This document shows positions 40,601 through 46,600 of a stretch of 64,000 nucleotides of DNA, one piece after another; the first letter of the stretch is position 1; each line of letters begins with the position of its first letter. Origin of the DNA: Gari tellinella. Lineage: Eukaryota; Mollusca; Bivalvia; Cardiida; Psammobiidae. Made by a program: the position numbers and the translations under genes. A model generated the notes under the pieces. The model saw nothing but the letters and a program-made list of their open reading frames with translations. It did no database searches and had not been told where the DNA came from. The stretch lies in assembly GCA_922989275.2 (NCBI GenBank), contig OV277857.1, positions 81,709,321 to 81,773,320 of the forward strand, in the 5' to 3' direction.

Positions 40601-43600
40601 ATTCGAAATAGAATCTTTCAGGCAGATTCCCTGCGGGAACTATTTGAATTTGTAGATACAGTAGAACTTCGATGTGTCGAGTTTCAAGGGACCATGAGAA
40701 AAAACTTGACTCATCGAGACCTGGACTCATATTTTCTGAAATTTCAAGATACACTAAATAGTGTAGTTTGCATATACACGTATATGGACGTTCGTGTTTA
40801 GGGTATTTTATCATTGTACTAGAACGATATTTTCTTACAGAAAAGGTAAATGGACAGAAAACGAATTCATATATAATCTTTTATACTTTATTATATTATT
40901 ATATCTATCACATTAAACAAACATATAACACAACTTACATCTCTACTTCATAATCACATTGCATAATTATACAGATAGACATACATGGTATCCAAGCAAC
41001 AACAGTGAAACTACCGGTTTAATATTACATGAGCCGAATTGAATCAACATGATACATACATGATACATACATTCAAAACAAATAAATACACATACATAAT
41101 CATGATAGATCTACGTACATTCAAAACATTCAAACAAATTTAAATACATTGTTTATACATTTAACAGTGAACAAAACATTTAGGTGATGTGTCTGTCTTG
41201 TGACATTTCTATAGCCCTCAGTTGCCTCTGTATAACTAGGCTCCTGTAATGGGACTTAAGATTGCGTATAACGCCTTGGTCCAGAGGCTGGGTGAGCGAC
41301 GTCGTGTTTGGTGGCAAAAACACTAGTCTGATATATTTAAGGCCAGTTACAGCTGGGTGTGCTGGACAATTGTCCACTATCAGCAACACCTTTCTGCCCT
41401 GTGCTGTCACTTGCCTGTCAAATTTCTTCACCCATGTACTGAAGATTTCTGACGTTACACAAGCTGATTTGTTTGCCTCATACTCGACAGGCAGTGTTTT
41501 AAGATTCTTAAAACATCTTGGTTTTTTTTATTTGCCAATGACAAGAATGGGGAGCTTTTCAGTTCCTGACATGTTTGCACAGAGCATGACAGTTACTCTT
41601 TCTTTGCTCATTTTGCCCCCATGACATTTTACGTCTTTGAATTCCAACGTTTTGTCTGGTATCATTCTGTAAAACAAGCCAGTTTCATCGGCGTTGAAAA
41701 TGTCATCTGGGCTGAATTCATTAAGCAAAGTCTGCAGCTTAGAATGCCAGTCTGACATGGCTGTGCTTGTGGCGTCTACAGAATTTGCCTCGCCACAGAC
41801 TTTCTTAAATGTCAGCTCGTGCCTTTCCTTAAAGTTGTCTAACCATCCAGTCGAACATTCAAAGTCAGGCAAATGAAGCTGCTCTGCAAATTGCTTTGCC
41901 TTTGCTTTGACAACTTCGCCAGAAATTGGAACATTCTGGGCACGAGCATTGGCAAACAATTGCATCAAGGCATTTTCCAACTCTGGAAAATTAGCCTTTT
42001 TGTCTCATTTATGCTGCGGTCCAATGTCAGCCTCGAGAAATTTCTGCTTGATTTCTTCCTTTTTTCCACCATGTTGAGTAGTGTTGGTTAGAACACCGTA
42101 TTTCAGTCCTACGTCTTTCCTTTTCATCCCCTTTTCTACGTCTAATATGGCCTGGTATTTGACTTTGTATGTCTGAACATTCAGTTTTCTCTTGACACCT
42201 CTTGATCCAACCGATCCGGTTATCCCCCCCTTTAAAACGGGTCCTTCACCGGATTGCTCGGTTGCAGTGTTCTTCCTAGCTATTCCCCCGGGTTGGGTAC
42301 CGGGTCCTTCACTATTAGGAACGTGATCAGTCTGGTTGTCCATGATGAACTGATGATTCTGTCTTTCCATGGTTCTTATATCTCTAGCGAATGACACTTT
42401 GAGTAAAAACAATTAAAGCGCAATGTGAATGGTTTGTCTCGTTTGGCTTGTTTACGCTCAGTTCATTAATTGGGTGAACTTTGGGTGATTAGCGTGTTAC
42501 AACTGTCATGGCGGCGGTCACAATAGACTTAACGGTGTTCGTGCCTTCTTGTCTTTAACACCTTCGATGGATACTAACAAGGTGACAGGTCACAGCAGGG
42601 AACACATTGAATGAAGATTTAGCCGGAGGTGTGACAAATGCGGCGGTATTCGAACATTGACTCATGTGTAGTGAATTCATAGTGAAATAGTATGTGCGGA
42701 CTGAGGAAAAAGGTTGAGATAGCGAAAAACTCGACTCATAAAAACTCGAGTCATATTCTGATTTTACAATAGATTATATAGGGAGAAATGTTGGGACTTA
42801 CAAAAAAGATCAACATATCGAGAAACTCGAGACTTCGAAGTTCGACTCATCGAAGTTCTACTGTATATCTAAAAAAAGCCATTAATTTATATTATAAAAT
42901 TTGAATAAATTATATTTTTTAAATACAAATTTCAGTATGTTGATTATGTTTTGCCTATATTTTGTTTACTTTCCCGTTGATCGAGACTGACATTGACGTA
43001 ATCTATTAGTTGATCTTGTTTTAAATTTGATATTGTCATTAATTATCCGGCTCTAAATAACCTTTTTGTGTTGATGGGCCGTAAAACACCATTCATTAAT
43101 TCATTTACAGCTAATTGTTGTTTCTGTTTACAACTATAATCCAAAATCAGTTGATAGACAAACCATGTAGATTTGCAAAGCTTTATTACTGGTACACAGT
43201 ATATTGCTAAACCCATAACCCCATAAATACGCCTTTTTAGCTCACCTGAGCCAAAGGCTCAAGGTGAGCTATTGGGATGGCCCTGTGTCCAGCGTCGTCG
43301 TTAACAATTGCTTCAAATGACATCTTCTCCTATACCGCTTGACAGAATTCAACCAAACTTTACAGAAATGTTCCTTGGGTCAAGCTCTTTCAAATTTGTT
43401 CAAAGAATTAAAAACAATGCAGAACTGTCGTTGCCATGGAAATCTTAAAAAATCTTCTTGTCAAAATCTGCAAGGGCCAGAGCTGAGATATTTGGCACAT
43501 AGCATCATCTATAGGTCCTCTATCAAGTATGTTCAAATTATGCCCCTGGGGTCAAAATTGGCCCCGCCCCAGGGGTCACAGTTTTACATAGAGTTATATA

Positions 43601-46600
43601 GTGAAGTCTTCTTCTCTGAAACTAATATGGCCAGAGCTTTGAAATTTGACATGGTGACACTTTTAGATGTCCTATACCAAAATTGTTAAAATGGTTCTGG
43701 TCGGTTGCATAACTTGGTCACAGGAGCTAAAAATAGATTTTTTTCAATGAAAACTTAAAAAATCTTCTTGTCTGAAACTACAAGGGCCAGAGCTTAGATA
43801 TTTGGCACATAGCATTGCCTACAGGTCCTCTATCAAGTTTGTTCAAATTATGCCCCTGGGGTCAAAATTGGCCCCTGGGGTCAAAATTGGCCCGGCCCCG
43901 GGGGTCACAGTTTTACATAGAGTTATATAGAGAAAATTTCAAATGTCTTCTTCTCTGACACTGATATGGCCAGAGCTTTTATATTCCGTATGGTGACACT
44001 TTAAAATATCCTTTACATATTTTGTTCAAATGGTTCTGGTCTGTTGCATATCTAGGTCAGTCCTGGACATAAATCATTATCTCCATTTTTTTCAGCTATT
44101 CGCAGGTGAGCGAAATATGCCCCATGGGGCTCTTGTTATGCCTCTAATGCACTCCCTCACTGTAGAAAATAGTTCCACTTTATAGTTATAAATATTTACC
44201 AAGAGAAATAATTTATATATTCTTATAGATAATACTTTAAAGCAGGCTGAAAGTGAAGCAGAATGCGCATTCTGCTTTACTTTCAATCTGCTTTAAGTAG
44301 TCACATATCTTCAAAACTAGAAACGGACTATGGGGTAATGGGTTAACCATTTCCTTCACAACTTTCAGTACAAATCACATTGGTTCAATTGTGTGGCCAC
44401 CTGTCTTCAAACTAGACACAGGTTATATTTGTGTGATGTTTTGTTGCAGGTGATGAGGATGATCAATTTTTCTCCCTGATGATAAAAATGATAATTAATA
44501 AGCACTCATGTAAGATCCTCTATAATTATATTTGTGTGATGTGTTGTTGCAGGTGATGAGGACGATCAGTTTTTCTCCCTGATGTCACAGAAGCCTGCCG
44601 GGAGTGATATGGACTCGTCCTTCTCTAGTAACATAAGTGCCTTGTCAAACAGAACCACCAGTACTATACCATCATGTAGGTTCTCATTACAGTTAGTGGT
44701 ACAGTGGAGAAAACATAATTCTTTCCCGTTTAAATGTAAACGAAACGCAAACCAAGCGCAAACGCAAAACATTAAAATGCAGAAAAGGACAATTTTTTGA
44801 CAATTCTGACTTCATTTTTATCTGAGTGTCAAACAGTTTGGAGCCTGATCAGGGGCCGGGTTACCCGGCGTCTGATCAGGCTCCAAACTGTTTGCACTTG
44901 AAATAATATTGTTAGCGTAAACGTGTTTACTCGGAAAGAATAACATTTTCTCCACTGTAACATGTCTCAAGATGAAAGAAAACCTAATGACAAATCACTA
45001 GAATGGTTTCCTTTGAGTCTAAATTAAAACCATCTCTGTTTTCAACATAGTGACTACAATGCTCCCTCTCTACGACACCAATTCGGTCACAACGATTTTA
45101 TGTGTTGTTGAGGGGATGGGGTGGGGGAGTTGTTATTGGTAGTGAAAATTTGTCTTGTTTGGGCAACAGTTGCAAGCATTTATTAAGAAGGGAATTGTTG
45201 TTCGGAGAGCCTTTGTAAGGAGGGAACACTACTTATGAAAATCATTTCTTTGAGATGGTTCTAATGAGTAGTAACAACCTAGGGTTTAACCCATTACCTC
45301 ATAAATACACCTTTTAATGCCTTTGCTTTATTTCTCCACTGAAGAAAATAGTTCTATTTTATACAGTTATGAATAGATATCATAAGAAATAATTTCTTTT
45401 TTCTAGAAGATGGTAGCTTAAAGCAGGTTGAAAGTAAAGCAGAATGTGCCTTAAGGCACATTCTGCTTTACTTTTAACCTGCTTTAAGTGGCCACCTATC
45501 TTCAATACTAGAAACAGGCTATGGGGTAAAACGGTTAATGCAGACTTTTGAACACTAGTGGGTTCTACTTATAGATGTGCCATATCATAGCTAGAAGGCT
45601 GGACATAACACTGTAGACTCTGACATTTGACCAACAGTGTAGACCTGGTTCACCCTTCCAATGTGTCATCTGATTGACTTTGTTCACATTTTAACACATT
45701 CAGCCCTGGCAACAAGTATATTCATCATTAACAAAATATTATACCAGTAAAGAGTACACTTGTCCTATGCAAACAGTGCATACCCTGATCAGAGGGCTCC
45801 TGCAGGAGCTCTCTGATCAGGGTCTGCACTGTTTGTAATTTTTATAAAATGAACCCTAAATAGTCAAAAATCGACTAGACTTAATTGGAAACTTGAATTG
45901 TACATTACAAATTTTAGGAATGAATGAGTTGACCAAGATAACTGATGCAGCTTATATGCCTTTGTTTCTTCTTTTCAATAGTCTTTTATCCCAACTTCGA
46001 CTATATTTAACGAAACAATTTCTTTTAAGTTTTCAATGTGGCATCTAATCTGAGTCTCCTCTGTTTCCAATAACAGTATACAGATGCTTCTTTTTTTTAC
46101 TCATATTGATTGTATCCCTGTAAACATTTAAAAAATTAAAAATTAAATATTGTAAGCAAATTTCCCATTAAAGTTTAGACATTAATTTCTTCCTGTTTTA
46201 GTTGAATACATTTGTACATTCTCATTGTTAATTCCATTTGTACGAATACTGTCTGATACTGATATAATTTTCTTTTCTTTTCCAGCTGCAGCATTAACAA
46301 GACAGCCAAGTAGAACACACAGAGGTATTTATTCTACTAATATAGCTTAATGTCCATTGGGGGACACATCCCATCTTCTTTCACATTTAACCCATTACCC
46401 CATAAATACTCCTTTTTACACCTTTAATTTATTTCTCCACTGAGGAAAATAGTTCCAAGTTGTACACTTATGAATATGTATGATAAGAACTCTTTTCTAT
46501 ATTCTAGCCTTCAGGCACATTCTGCTTAAAAATTACTTTCAACCTGCTTTAAGTGGTGACCTGTCTTCAAAATTAGAAACGGGGGCCTCCGTGGCCTAGT

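Larger units (their letters stand above)
40003..43110 (+). mobile_element. LINE 3' region with RNase H, interrupted by a Tigger-like transposon
   Basis: Coding relics run from 40003 to 40656 and resume at 42866 (KKAINLYYKI-like). A 3' UTR ends near 43107 with ATTCATTAATTCATT, a LINE-type tail. The DNA transposon at 40659-42863 lies in between. Confidence 0.75.
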
